Assembly (NCBI GenBank): GCA_049647245.1
Contig: JBARXH010000172.1
Span: forward strand, 1-23,082
DNA: 23,082 nucleotides
Source of the DNA: Litorimonas sp049647245
Lineage (GTDB): Bacteria; Pseudomonadota; Alphaproteobacteria; Caulobacterales; Maricaulaceae
Direction: 5' to 3'
The notes beneath the pieces are model-generated. The model saw nothing but the letters and a program-made list of their open reading frames with translations. It did no database searches and was not told the origin of the DNA. Below are positions 15,002-22,652 of the stretch, in pieces; position 1 is the first letter of the stretch, and every line of letters begins with the position of its first letter. A program made the translations under genes and the position numbers.

Positions 15002-15541
15002 ATGAAGCCGTTGATCCTGCTGTGCCTTGCCGCGCTCTTTGCGGTGCAGGGAGCCCCCCTGGCGCAGTCCGCGAGCGAGGGCGCGCGTCCCGAAGCCGGG
15101 CGCGCGGGCCTCTACAAGCTCTCGGACATGCGCGTGGTGTTGCGGGACGGCCGACGGGTTTCTCCCGCCGAGCGCCGGACGGAACCGGTGTGCCTGCCGG
15201 CCGCGCCGCCAGAGGAGGATCTGCGCCTGCTCGAGCGGCTGGAGCTTCCCGGATGCCGCATCGGACCCGTGGGGCAAATCCAGCCGACGGCGGCCGCAGC
15301 CCTGACGGAGGCTGCCTTGCGCGCCAACGATCCGCGCCACCTGCGCGCACTCTACAGCGTGTCGCGCTCGGTGAACTGCGCAGACGGGCGCGACGGCGGG
15401 CTGGTCCTGCTGTCGGCGCCCGGACGGACCGTGCTGACCCTCGGCCTGTCCGCTCCGGACGGAACGCAGGAAAGCCGGACCCTCTCCGCCCTGTTCGAAG
15501 CGCAGGACTGTCCGCAAGCCCTGGCCTCGACGGGCGAATAA
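15002..15541 (+). CDS. Exported protein of unknown function with four cysteines
   Basis: 179 aa. The ATG at 15002 follows a strong AAGGAGGA (14983-14990) and begins a signal peptide (residues 1-23, LAQS|ASEG). The mature part has Cys64, Cys85, Cys126 and Cys170, enough for two disulfides, around 'EPVCLP', 'LELPGCRIG' and 'SVNCADG'. The order of a 'GLY' strand, a Cys after about 30 residues, an lpGC motif and a later Cys faintly recalls DUF3617 periplasmic proteins, but I cannot confirm it. It ends 38 bp before glpD, so the two may be co-transcribed, although no shared role is evident. The much longer reading frame upstream has no sensible start. Confidence 0.75.
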   Translation: MKPLILLCLAALFAVQGAPLAQSASEGARPEAGRAGLYKLSDMRVVLRDGRRVSPAERRTEPVCLPAAPPEEDLRLLERLELPGCRIGPVGQIQPTAAAALTEAALRANDPRHLRALYSVSRSVNCADGRDGGLVLLSAPGRTVLTLGLSAPDGTQESRTLSALFEAQDCPQALASTGE

Positions 15542-15579
15542 TCGCTGACGCACCGGTTCCGTTGCCCTATGCGGCCTGC

Positions 15580-17076
15580 ATGGTGACTTGCGATCTGCTC
15601 ATCATCGGCGGCGGCATCAACGGCACGGCGATCGCGCGCGACGCGACCGGGCGGGGCCTGTCGGTGGTGCTGTGCGAGAAGGACGATCTGGCGCGGCACA
15701 CCAGTTCGGCTTCGACCAAGCTGATCCATGGCGGATTGCGCTACCTCGAATATTATGAGTTCCGCCTGGTGCGCGAAGCGCTGATCGAGCGCGAAGTGCT
15801 GCTGCGGTCCGCACCGCACATCATCTGGCCGATGCGTTTTGTCTTGCCCTACGACAAGGGGTTGAGGCCTGCCTGGATGCTGCGGCTGGGCCTGCTGCTC
15901 TACGACAATCTCGGCGGACGGGAGCTGCTGCCGGGCACCCAGTCCGTGGACCTGCGCGAGCCGCCCCATGCGGGCGTGCTGGAAGACCGGCTGAAGACAG
16001 GGTTCGAATATAGCGACTGCTGGGTGGAGGATGCGCGCCTTGTCGTGGCCAACGCGCTGGATGCGCACCACCGCGGCGCGGACATCCGTGTCGGGCTCGA
16101 GGTCGTGTCGCTGGAGGCCGCGGACGGCGGCTACAAGGCGCAGCTGTCGGACGGTTCGGTCGTAAGAGCGCGCGGCGTGGTCAATGCCGCCGGGCCGTGG
16201 GTGGACGAGGTGCTGTTCAAGATCAAGCAGGGCCGCAACGATGCCGGCCTGCGTCTCGTCAAGGGAAGCCATATCGTCACGAAGCGGCTCTTTCCGGGCG
16301 ACCACGCCTACATCTTCCAGAATGCCGACGACCGCATCGTCTTCGCCATCCCCTATGAGCGCGACTACACGCTGATCGGCACGACCGACGTGCCGTGGGA
16401 GACGGACCCCGGGCCGATGGAGATCAGCGCGGAGGAAGTCGACTATCTCTGCGAGGCGGCGAGCGAGTATTTCGCGCGCGACATCGCATCCGCCGACGTG
16501 GTGTGGAGCTATGCGGGCGTGCGGCCGCTCTATGACGACAAGTCCGAGAACGCCTCCGCCGTGACGCGCGACTATGTGCTCGACATCGACGAGCTCTCCG
16601 GCGCCCGTCCGGTCCTCTCCATCTATGGCGGCAAGATCACGACGTCGCGCAAGCTGGCCGAACACGCCATGGACAAGCTGGCGGACTATTATCCGGAGGC
16701 CGGGGACGGATGGACCGCCGACGCCCAGCTGCCGGGCGGCGACATTGTCCTGAGCGAGGGGCCAGCGGACGATTTCGACAGTTTCTTGCACGCGCAGGCG
16801 GCGCGCTACCCCGGCGTGCCGGGCGACGTGCTGCTGCACCTCTGCCGGGCCTACGGCACTCGCATTACGCTGGTCCTGGGCGACGGGCCGGAGGTGGATC
16901 TGGGCCGCCATTTCGGGGCGCAACTCCATGAGGCAGAAGTGCGTTACCTCCTCGCGCATGAATGGGCGCGAACGGCCGACGACATATTGTTCCGCCGCAC
17001 CAAGCAGGGCCTGCACCTTACCGAGGCGCAACGGGCGGCCTTTGCGGACTGGCTGGCGGAGGTGAACGGGCCTTAA
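15580..17076 (+). CDS. glpD: Aerobic glycerol-3-phosphate dehydrogenase
   Basis: 498 aa from ATG 15580; no Shine-Dalgarno is visible, and a GTG follows at once (15583). It oxidises sn-glycerol 3-phosphate to dihydroxyacetone phosphate with FAD and passes electrons to ubiquinone at the inner membrane. The FAD motif 'DLLIIGGGINGTAIARDA' is N-terminal, followed by 'TSSASTKLIHGGLRYLE', typical of GlpD, then 'NAAGPWVDEV', 'LIGTTDVPWE', 'YAGVRPLYDD' and 'YGGKITTSRKLAE'. The length is usual (about 500). glpF, glpK and glpR are absent here. The open frame extends about 216 codons upstream, but that part overlaps the exported-protein gene in another frame and is not GlpD-like. Confidence 0.95.
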   Translation: MVTCDLLIIGGGINGTAIARDATGRGLSVVLCEKDDLARHTSSASTKLIHGGLRYLEYYEFRLVREALIEREVLLRSAPHIIWPMRFVLPYDKGLRPAWMLRLGLLLYDNLGGRELLPGTQSVDLREPPHAGVLEDRLKTGFEYSDCWVEDARLVVANALDAHHRGADIRVGLEVVSLEAADGGYKAQLSDGSVVRARGVVNAAGPWVDEVLFKIKQGRNDAGLRLVKGSHIVTKRLFPGDHAYIFQNADDRIVFAIPYERDYTLIGTTDVPWETDPGPMEISAEEVDYLCEAASEYFARDIASADVVWSYAGVRPLYDDKSENASAVTRDYVLDIDELSGARPVLSIYGGKITTSRKLAEHAMDKLADYYPEAGDGWTADAQLPGGDIVLSEGPADDFDSFLHAQAARYPGVPGDVLLHLCRAYGTRITLVLGDGPEVDLGRHFGAQLHEAEVRYLLAHEWARTADDILFRRTKQGLHLTEAQRAAFADWLAEVNGP

Positions 17077-17086
17077 CCCTCTTTTC

Positions 17087-17111
17087 GGAACATCCTCCCG
17101 ATCTTTTCGTT
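17087..17111 (+). promoter_or_regulatory. EcfG-type general-stress promoter
   Basis: GGAAC at 17087-17091 and CGTT at 17108-17111 are separated by 16 bp, an exact match to the GGAAC-N16/17-CGTT consensus of alphaproteobacterial EcfG (SigT) sigma factors. It lies 36 bp upstream of the DUF2383 start with an AGAGAGGA RBS in between. Match and position are seen in the sequence; sigma-factor use is inferred. Confidence 0.75.
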
Positions 17112-17147
17112 GTATTGGGGCAATAAACGAAAAGAGAGGATTTTCAA

Positions 17148-17621
17148 ATGGATATCACCAATACCCCGACCCCCGGCGTCCTGACCAAGGAAGACACGAT
17201 CGAGGAGCTGAACGACGTGACGCGTCTGATGATCGACAGCTTCAAAGGCTACAGCGAAGCCTCTGAAGAAGCCGATGACAGCTTCGCGCTGAAATCCGAA
17301 TTTGCCAACCGCGCGGAAGAGCGCTCCAAGCTGATCGCACAGGTCCAGAACCATGTGCGCGAGCTGGGCGGCGAGCCGTCCACCCACGGCACCATGCGCG
17401 GCGCGGTCCACCGTGGCTGGGTCAACTTCGCCAACGTGTTCCGCGATGATGAGCACGGCGCGATGAGCAGCGTTGCCAATGGCGAGCGCTTCCTGGCCGC
17501 ACGCATCGAAGACTGCATCGAAGACGGCCAACTGGACGGCGAAGGCGTCGCCCTGCTGCAACGCGCTCATGCCGATGCCTGCTCCGCCGCCGCAGAGTTC
17601 GAGCGCCGCGACGACCGCTAA
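17148..17621 (+). CDS. PA2169-family four-helix-bundle protein (DUF2383)
   Basis: 157 aa with RBS AGAGAGGA (17133-17140). The N-terminal region 'TIEELNDVTRLMIDSFKGYSEASEEA' and the central 'LGGEPSTHGTMRGAVHRGWVNF' are signatures of DUF2383, a ferritin-like helical bundle found in stress-linked proteins. Glu/His residues on the helices (E38, E41, H68, E112 region) could bind metal, but this is not certain. It is cytoplasmic, with no signal peptide. The gene stands alone between glpD and a strong terminator and is preceded by an exact EcfG-type promoter, so it is probably induced in the general stress response. The molecular function of the family is not established to my knowledge. Confidence 0.88.
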   Translation: MDITNTPTPGVLTKEDTIEELNDVTRLMIDSFKGYSEASEEADDSFALKSEFANRAEERSKLIAQVQNHVRELGGEPSTHGTMRGAVHRGWVNFANVFRDDEHGAMSSVANGERFLAARIEDCIEDGQLDGEGVALLQRAHADACSAAAEFERRDDR

Positions 17622-17643
17622 AGTCTTTCGACAGACTCAAGAG

Positions 17644-17671
17644 AAACCCGCCCCTCGTGGCGGGTTTTTTT
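17644..17671 (+). terminator. Rho-independent terminator after the DUF2383 gene
   Basis: A perfect 9-bp stem AAACCCGCC (17644-17652) / GGCGGGTTT (17659-17667) with a 6-nt loop, continuing in a T-run to 17671. It lies 23 bp after the stop codon and is the only textbook intrinsic terminator I see in the window. Confidence 0.92.
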
Positions 17672-17818
17672 ATGGACCGAAGAAGCGAGGGGTTTTCGCG
17701 CTAGTCGGCAATCTGCCGTCCGCTGCAACGGCTCCCGGACCGGGACCATAAGACAAAGGACTGGACAGGTTTATGCGCGGATTGCCCTTGCCCCTTTCCG
17801 CAAATAGTTTCATCAATC

Positions 17819-17834
17819 CTGCAAAACATTGCGG
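17819..17834. promoter_or_regulatory. Candidate LacI-family operator before the sugar transporter
   Basis: CTGCAA-AACA-TTGCGG is an inverted repeat with 5 of 6 half-site bases matching, 33 bp before the transporter start. LacI-family operators are often such palindromes, and a LacI gene follows the transporter. The match is short and could be chance. Confidence 0.35.
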
Positions 17835-17867
17835 CGCAGGGGATGGTGCCGCGGACAAGGGGACATG

Positions 17868-19412
17868 ATGACCGCACCTGCTTACACCGGAACCGTGCCG
17901 CCCGCCGCGAGGCTGAAGCCCAGCCTCGCGCTCTTTTCCATCATCAACATGGCGGTCGGCTTCTTCGGACTTCAGATCGGCTTCGCGCTGCAGAACGCCA
18001 ATGCATCGCGCATCTTCCAGAGCCTGGGCGCGGACTATGGCGCGCTGCCCCTCTTCTGGCTGGCCGGACCCGTCACGGGCCTGATCGTGCAGCCGATCGT
18101 GGGCTATTTCTCCGACCGGACCTGGAACCGGTTCGGGCGCAGGCGGCCCTATTTCCTGGTCGGGGCGTTGCTGGCGAGCTTCGCGTTGATCGTCATGCCG
18201 ACCTCGCCGGTCCTTTGGATCGCGGCCAGCTCCCTCTGGATCCTCGACAGCGCGCTCAACATCTCCATGGAGCCGTTCCGCGCCTTCGTCGGAGACAATC
18301 TCAACAGCCGCCAGCGCAGCGCGGGCTATGCCGCCCAAGGCGTGTTCATCGGGCTGGGAACCTATGTCGGCTCCAAGCTGCCGGAATGGCTGGGCCTGAT
18401 CGGCTACGCCAACACCGCGCCGGAGGGCAGCGTCGCACCGTCGGTGAAAATGGCCTTTCTCGTCGGGGCGGGCATCCTGTTTCTTGCCGTGCTCTACACG
18501 GTGCTGACCTCGAAGGAGTACACGCCGGAGGAGCTGGAAACCTTCGAGGCCAATGACAATTCCGCGCTCGGCCAGGCCCGTCGCGTGGAAGCCGTCGTGC
18601 CGGAACCCGGCTTCTTTTCCCGCTGGGGTTTCATCGCGGTGGCGCTGGGTATCGCTCTGATCGCCGCTGTCTTCCTGCTCGGCACGGAACGCCAGTTCAT
18701 CGTGTTCGCCATGCTGGTGATCCTCGTCGGGATCATGTTCCTCTACACGTCCGCGCGCCTGCGATCGGGACGGCCCTCCAACATGGTCAGCGGGTTGATG
18801 AGCGACCTCGTCACCATGCCGACCCTGATGAAACGCCTCGCCGCCGTGCAGTTCACCAGCTGGTTCGCCTTCTTCACCCTGTGGGTCTATCTGACGCCCG
18901 CCGTCACCTTCCACCATTTCGGCACCTCCGACACGTCGACGGACGCCTATGGCACGGGCGCGCTGGCCGTGAACGACATCTTCGCGCTCTACGGGATCGT
19001 GTCCATGCTGTTCGCCGCCGTCATCCCGCTCTTCACCCGCCTGATGGGGGTGAAGCCCTTCTACGCGCTGACGCTCGTGATCGGCGGCGTGTCGTTCGCG
19101 GCCATCCGCTTCGTGGACCCGTCCCTGTTCTGGCTCGCCGCCACGGGCATCGGCATCGTCTGGGCGTCCGTGCTGGTCCTGCCCTATGTTCTGCTCAGCG
19201 ACGCCCTGCCGGCGGCGCGGATGGGCACTTACATGGGCATTTTCAACTATTTCATCGTGATCCCGCAGCTCGTGGTTGGCACGCTGATGGGCGGTGTGCT
19301 CAACAGCCTGCTGGGAGGCGACCCGTCCCTGACCCTCGTCGTGGCGGGCGGGGTGATGACATTGGGGGCCGTCCTGCTGATATTCGTGCCCTACGAGACA
19401 CCCACGGACTGA
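17868..19412 (+). CDS. MFS sugar transporter (SLC45/GPH-like)
   Basis: 514 aa from ATG 17868, which has AAGGGGA at the best spacing; the adjacent ATG 17865 is possible. About 12 hydrophobic helices are visible with a central charged loop near residues 215-245. The loop after TM2 has 'SDRTWNRFGRRRPYFLVGA', the signature of the SLC45/sucrose-maltose type of major facilitator. It likely brings malto-oligosaccharide or another alpha-glucoside across the inner membrane by proton symport; the substrate is inferred from the neighbours (LacI regulator 4 bp downstream, two GH13 enzymes nearby). An outer-membrane TonB receptor, usual in such loci, is not in the window. Confidence 0.88.
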   Translation: MTAPAYTGTVPPAARLKPSLALFSIINMAVGFFGLQIGFALQNANASRIFQSLGADYGALPLFWLAGPVTGLIVQPIVGYFSDRTWNRFGRRRPYFLVGALLASFALIVMPTSPVLWIAASSLWILDSALNISMEPFRAFVGDNLNSRQRSAGYAAQGVFIGLGTYVGSKLPEWLGLIGYANTAPEGSVAPSVKMAFLVGAGILFLAVLYTVLTSKEYTPEELETFEANDNSALGQARRVEAVVPEPGFFSRWGFIAVALGIALIAAVFLLGTERQFIVFAMLVILVGIMFLYTSARLRSGRPSNMVSGLMSDLVTMPTLMKRLAAVQFTSWFAFFTLWVYLTPAVTFHHFGTSDTSTDAYGTGALAVNDIFALYGIVSMLFAAVIPLFTRLMGVKPFYALTLVIGGVSFAAIRFVDPSLFWLAATGIGIVWASVLVLPYVLLSDALPAARMGTYMGIFNYFIVIPQLVVGTLMGGVLNSLLGGDPSLTLVVAGGVMTLGAVLLIFVPYETPTD

Positions 19413-19416
19413 TTCC

Positions 19417-20430
19417 ATGAGCAAGAAAGTCAGGCTGGAGGACATCGCCCGGGAAGCCGGCGTGTCGATCGCCACCGTGTCGCGCGCCCTGTCGGACAAT
19501 CCGGCCGTGTCGGACAAGACCAAACGCCGCGTCTGGGATCTCGCCCGGCGTCAGGGCTACAATATCCGCTCGCTGCCCAGCGGCGGGGCGTCCGCTGTAT
19601 CCACTCTCTCCGTGATCGTGCCCAAGCCGCAGGGCCGCGACGGCTGGATGCTGGATCCCTTCTTCCAGGGCCTGCTCGGCGGCATCGGCGAGGCGGCGCG
19701 CTCCCTTCGCTGCGACTATGTCGTCAGCCACGCCGACCCGCAGAACTATGACGACCTGTCGCGCCTGCTCGACAGCTCGCGCGCGTCCGGGATCATCTTC
19801 CTGGGGCAGAGCTTCCTGCACGACCGGCTGAACCGGCTCGTGGGCCACCCGATGAAGTTCATCGTCTGGGGCGGTGACCTGCCGGGGCAGGACTATGCCT
19901 CCGTCGGATCGGACAATTTCCGCGGAGGCGAGATGGCGGCGGCGCATCTGGCGCGGCTGGGCCGCAAGCGCATCGCCTTCTTCGGCGACACGGACGCGCC
20001 CGAAATCGCGCAACGCTATCAGGGCTACCGCCGCGCGCTGGAACGGTTCGATCTCGAGATCGACCCCGATCTGGTCTTCCCCGCCCATTTCGAGATCGAG
20101 AGCGCGGCCAATTCGACCCACTCCATGATCTCGCGCGGGCAATCCTTCGACGGCGTGGTCTGCGCATCCGACCTGATCGCCATCGGCGTGATTCGCGCTC
20201 TGCACCAGAGCGGACGCTCCGTCCCGGGCGATGTCTCGGTGGTCGGCTATGACGACATCCACTTCGCCCGCTACATCGAGCCGCCCCTGACCACGGTCGC
20301 GCAAGACCTGACACTGGCCGGACGCCTGCTGGTCATGAAGCTCCTCAACGCCAGCGGCCCGGACGACATCCGTTCCGAACGCCTGCCGACCGAACTGATC
20401 CAGCGCGAGAGCTGTGGGGCTTTGTCGTAG
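19417..20430 (+). CDS. LacI-family transcriptional regulator
   Basis: 337 aa. It starts 4 bp after the transporter stop without its own clear RBS, so translational coupling is likely. The N-terminal HTH and hinge are 'VRLEDIAREAGVSIATVSRAL' split over residues 5-25, then 'VSDKTKRRVWDLARRQGYNI'. The rest is a periplasmic-binding-protein-like sugar domain, with 'VVCASDLIAIGVIRAL' and 'VSVVGYDDIHFARYIEPPLTTV' as family landmarks. It likely represses the transporter and hydrolase genes until an alpha-glucoside is present; this is inferred from context. Its TAG stop lies within a 19-bp hairpin (20420-20462). Confidence 0.93.
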   Translation: MSKKVRLEDIAREAGVSIATVSRALSDNPAVSDKTKRRVWDLARRQGYNIRSLPSGGASAVSTLSVIVPKPQGRDGWMLDPFFQGLLGGIGEAARSLRCDYVVSHADPQNYDDLSRLLDSSRASGIIFLGQSFLHDRLNRLVGHPMKFIVWGGDLPGQDYASVGSDNFRGGEMAAAHLARLGRKRIAFFGDTDAPEIAQRYQGYRRALERFDLEIDPDLVFPAHFEIESAANSTHSMISRGQSFDGVVCASDLIAIGVIRALHQSGRSVPGDVSVVGYDDIHFARYIEPPLTTVAQDLTLAGRLLVMKLLNASGPDDIRSERLPTELIQRESCGALS

Positions 20431-20462
20431 AATTTCGTCCGGGGGACGAAATTCCGACAAAG
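20420..20462. repeat. 19-bp hairpin spanning the lacI-type stop codon
   Basis: Arms CTTTGTCG (20420-20427) / CGACAAAG (20455-20462) and GAATTTCGTCC (20430-20440) / GGACGAAATTC (20444-20454) pair completely, apart from a 2-nt bulge (28-29) and a GGG loop. No U-run follows, so it is not a standard intrinsic terminator, though it may block or stabilise convergent transcripts. Confidence 0.75.
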
Positions 20463-20549
20463 CCGCGGAGCGACAGCGGAGCGGACCGCAGGCCTGTTCG
20501 TCCGGGCGACGAAACAGGAAGAATTTGGGACCTGTCCCTTGCACATGTT

Positions 20550-20624
20550 GCCGGGGCCTCCCGGCTTGGCTTGAGCCACGATAGGTCTAGTCGGCATGGG
20601 CGCATGACCGAGGGAGGCCCCGGC
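20550..20624. ncRNA. Candidate structured RNA or REPIN-like element (multibranch fold)
   Basis: A perfect 13-bp stem (GCCGGGGCCTCCC / GGGAGGCCCCGGC) encloses two hairpins: TGGC-TTGA-GCCA (20567-20578) and TCGGCATG-GGCG-CATG(A)CCGA (20591-20611), the latter flush with the outer stem. This is a tidy three-way-junction-like fold drawn by hand. No Rfam family is recognised, strand is unknown, and paired REP sequences would look similar. Confidence 0.3.
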
Positions 20625-20745
20625 CGTGAAGGCCGCGGATAGCGGCTTGGAATGCAGCCGTCCGCGTTCGAGCGTCTGACAAATGTGGTTGTTTCAAAGG
20701 CTTGCGGGAAGGTCCCGCAATCTAATCCGCGCCGTCCGCTCCTGC

Positions 20746-20920
20746 GCTATAAGCGTCCCTGTTCGGTCGGCCCTTCTGGCCGTCCGCAACACCCCCTTCC
20801 GCGAGGGTCCGGCTGACGCGTGCCGCGCCCCGCAACCCCTATCGTCCACTCCAGCCGCAGGTGGTTTCACCCGGCAGTGGCACACCAGAAGCGTCCGCCG
20901 CCCCTCGCGGAAGGCCCTTT
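20746..20920 (+). ncRNA. Candidate long-hairpin small RNA with upstream -10-like box
   Basis: TATAAG at 20748-20753 precedes a hairpin CGGCC-CTTCT-GGCCG (20768-20782) and then a long imperfect stem: 20795-20807 with 20902-20914 (13 bp), CGGCTGACGC with GCGTCCGCCG (20810-20819 / 20891-20900, one mismatch), and GTGCC with GGCAC (20820-20824 / 20879-20883), followed by CCCTTTTCC. No -35 is seen, and the end is only weakly terminator-like. Long-stem regulatory RNAs such as 6S look alike, but the gene context is not that of 6S. Confidence 0.25.
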
Positions 20921-20975
20921 TCCTACCCTTTGCCCGGATCAGCGCCGGAGCCGCACCGTCAGCCGTGCGCGGCTC

Positions 20976-22652
20976 TCACCCTAGCGGGGACACAAACCCC
21001 GAATAGGCCGGCATGATGCCGCCCTCGGGCCGGTCCCCCACGCACAGTTCCGCCGCCGTCGGGCCTCCATAGGGCAGCGCGCCCGCGGTCAGATTGAACA
21101 CGCAGCGGCGCATCCGGCCGTCCAGCACGCGGTCGAAGACGAGCAGATCGCCCTCCTTCTCGGCGAAGCGGATCGCGCCTTCGCGGATCACGCGGCAGCT
21201 GTTGCGCAGGGCGATGGCGGCGCGCTGGAAATTCAGCACGCTGTCCGGGTTGCGCTCCTGATAGGCAACGCAGTTCGTCCGGTGATGGTCCTGCAAGGGC
21301 AGCCAGGGCTTGGCGTCCGAAAAGCCGCCATAGTCGTTGCTTGCGCCGTCCCACGGCATGGGCGTGCGCGCCCCGTCCCGGCCCAGCGTTTCGGGCCAGT
21401 TGGTGATCGCCTCCGGATCCTTCAGATCCTGATAGCCGATCTCGCCCTGCTCCAGACCCAGCTCCCCGCCATAGTAGACGAAGGCGTTGCCGCGCAGGCT
21501 GGTCATCAGCAGCGCCAGCAGCTTGCTGTAGCGTGCGGGTTCGCACGCGCCGCGCCAGCGCGTGACGGCGCGCGGGGCGTCGTGGTTCTCGAACGCCCAG
21601 CTCGGCCAGCCCTCCTTCGTTCCATCGGAGCCCGGTGCGCCGGGCCACTGCCGCTGCGTTTCGCGCACGAGGTCCGCGGTGAGCGCGTCGGCGTAGAGGA
21701 AGTCGAAGGCGTAGGCGGAATTCAGGCGATGGTCGCCCTGCGTGAAGGCTTTCATTTCCGCCAACGGGCGCGGGCCGCCCACTTCGGCGACGGTGAAGAC
21801 GTCGCGGTCATAGCTGTCGATCACGCCTCGAATGCGCTCGATGAAGGGCACGATTTCCGGCTGGCTCATATTGTTGACGTGGCGCTGGAAGTCGAAGGGC
21901 CGCGTGGGCGGGCGCTTGTGCTGCGTCTCCACCGGATTGTCGGTGAGCGCGCGGTCGTGCATTCCGAAGTTCAACGCATCCAGGCGGAAGCCGTCCACGC
22001 CCCGGTCGAGCCAGAAGCGCGTCACGTCGAGGATCGCGGCCTGGACCTCCGGATTGTGCAGGTTCAGGTCCGGCTGCTCGCGCAGAAAATTGTGCAGGTA
22101 GTACTGCCCCCGGCGCGCGTCCCATTCCCACGCGCCCATGCCGAACACGCTCTGCCAGTTGCTGGGCGGGCTGCCGTCGGGCTTCGCGTCGGCCCAGACA
22201 TACCAGTCGGCGCGGGCATTGTCGCGCGACCGGCGGGACTCCTCGAACCAGGGGTGCTGGTCGGAGGTGTGGCTGTAGACCTGGTCGATCGTGACCTTCA
22301 GGCCGAGCGCATGGGCGCGCTCGATCAGCGTGTCAAAATCCGCCAGCGTGCCGAAGATCGGGTCCACGTCGCAGAAGTCCGCCACGTCATAGCCGAAGTC
22401 CGCCATGGGCGAGGTGAAGAAGGGCGAGATCCAGATGGCCTGCACGCCCAGCGAGGCGACATGGTCGAGGCGCTGCGTGATCCCGGCGAGATCGCCGATG
22501 CCGTCGCCCGTCGTGTCCTGGAAGGAGCGCGGGTAGATCTGGTAGATCGTCGCGCCCTTCCACCAGGGCGAACGGGTGGCGGTGTCCACACTGTGCGGCT
22601 GATCGGTCACGGGCGGTTCTTGCAGGATCGCGGTGGGCGGCGGAAGCGTCAT
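20976..22652 (-). CDS. GH13 alpha-glucosidase (GH13_23-like)
   Basis: 558 aa from ATG 22652, fixed by an ATGA overlap with the upstream GH13 gene. It is a TIM-barrel glycoside hydrolase that releases glucose from alpha-glucosides or malto-oligosaccharides. Motifs: 'YQIYPRSFQDTTGDGIGDL' (37-55), 'DQVYSHTSDQHPWF' (region I), 'GFRLDALNF' with nucleophile Asp225, 'TVAEVGG' with acid/base Glu290, and 'FENHDAPR' with transition-state Asp358. 'DARRGQYYLHNFL' and the SHTSDQH form of region I point to GH13_23 enzymes known from Halomonas and Xanthomonas. There is no signal peptide, so it is likely cytoplasmic, acting on sugar imported by the nearby MFS carrier. Subfamily is from memory of motifs. Confidence 0.93.
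   Translation of the reverse strand: MTLPPPTAILQEPPVTDQPHSVDTATRSPWWKGATIYQIYPRSFQDTTGDGIGDLAGITQRLDHVASLGVQAIWISPFFTSPMADFGYDVADFCDVDPIFGTLADFDTLIERAHALGLKVTIDQVYSHTSDQHPWFEESRRSRDNARADWYVWADAKPDGSPPSNWQSVFGMGAWEWDARRGQYYLHNFLREQPDLNLHNPEVQAAILDVTRFWLDRGVDGFRLDALNFGMHDRALTDNPVETQHKRPPTRPFDFQRHVNNMSQPEIVPFIERIRGVIDSYDRDVFTVAEVGGPRPLAEMKAFTQGDHRLNSAYAFDFLYADALTADLVRETQRQWPGAPGSDGTKEGWPSWAFENHDAPRAVTRWRGACEPARYSKLLALLMTSLRGNAFVYYGGELGLEQGEIGYQDLKDPEAITNWPETLGRDGARTPMPWDGASNDYGGFSDAKPWLPLQDHHRTNCVAYQERNPDSVLNFQRAAIALRNSCRVIREGAIRFAEKEGDLLVFDRVLDGRMRRCVFNLTAGALPYGGPTAAELCVGDRPEGGIMPAYSGFVSPLG

Larger units (their letters stand above)
20431..20975. other. 545-bp gene-free gap between convergent genes, rich in inverted repeats
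   Basis: No convincing coding region is present; the short reading frames here have no RBS or family signature, and one would run into the alpha-glucosidase 3' end. The gap holds a second hairpin at 20493-20518 (CCTGTTCGTC / GACGAAACAGG) whose 18-base core differs from that of the stop-codon hairpin by one base. It also holds GGGAC-CT-GTCCC (20528-20539), a 13-bp inverted repeat 20550-20562 / 20612-20624, an 8-bp hairpin TTGCGGGA / TCCCGCAA (20702-20720), and a 13-bp inverted repeat 20795-20807 / 20902-20914. Repeated mobile-type palindromes and one or two structured RNAs are both possible. Confidence 0.6.

Noticed and set aside
14932..15579. N-terminal extension of the GlpD frame by about 216 codons
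   Set aside because: It overlaps the exported-protein gene in another frame, is Arg/Pro/Gly-rich, and has no GlpD similarity before residue MVTCDLL.
20746..20920. Identification of the long hairpin as 6S RNA or RNase P RNA
   Set aside because: I could not find the conserved sequence blocks of either, and the neighbours do not match the usual 6S context. It is left as an unnamed candidate.
20683..21006. 107-residue open frame in the gap before the alpha-glucosidase
   Set aside because: It has no RBS, is Arg/Ser/Pro-rich without a domain, and overlaps the 3' end of a solid gene.
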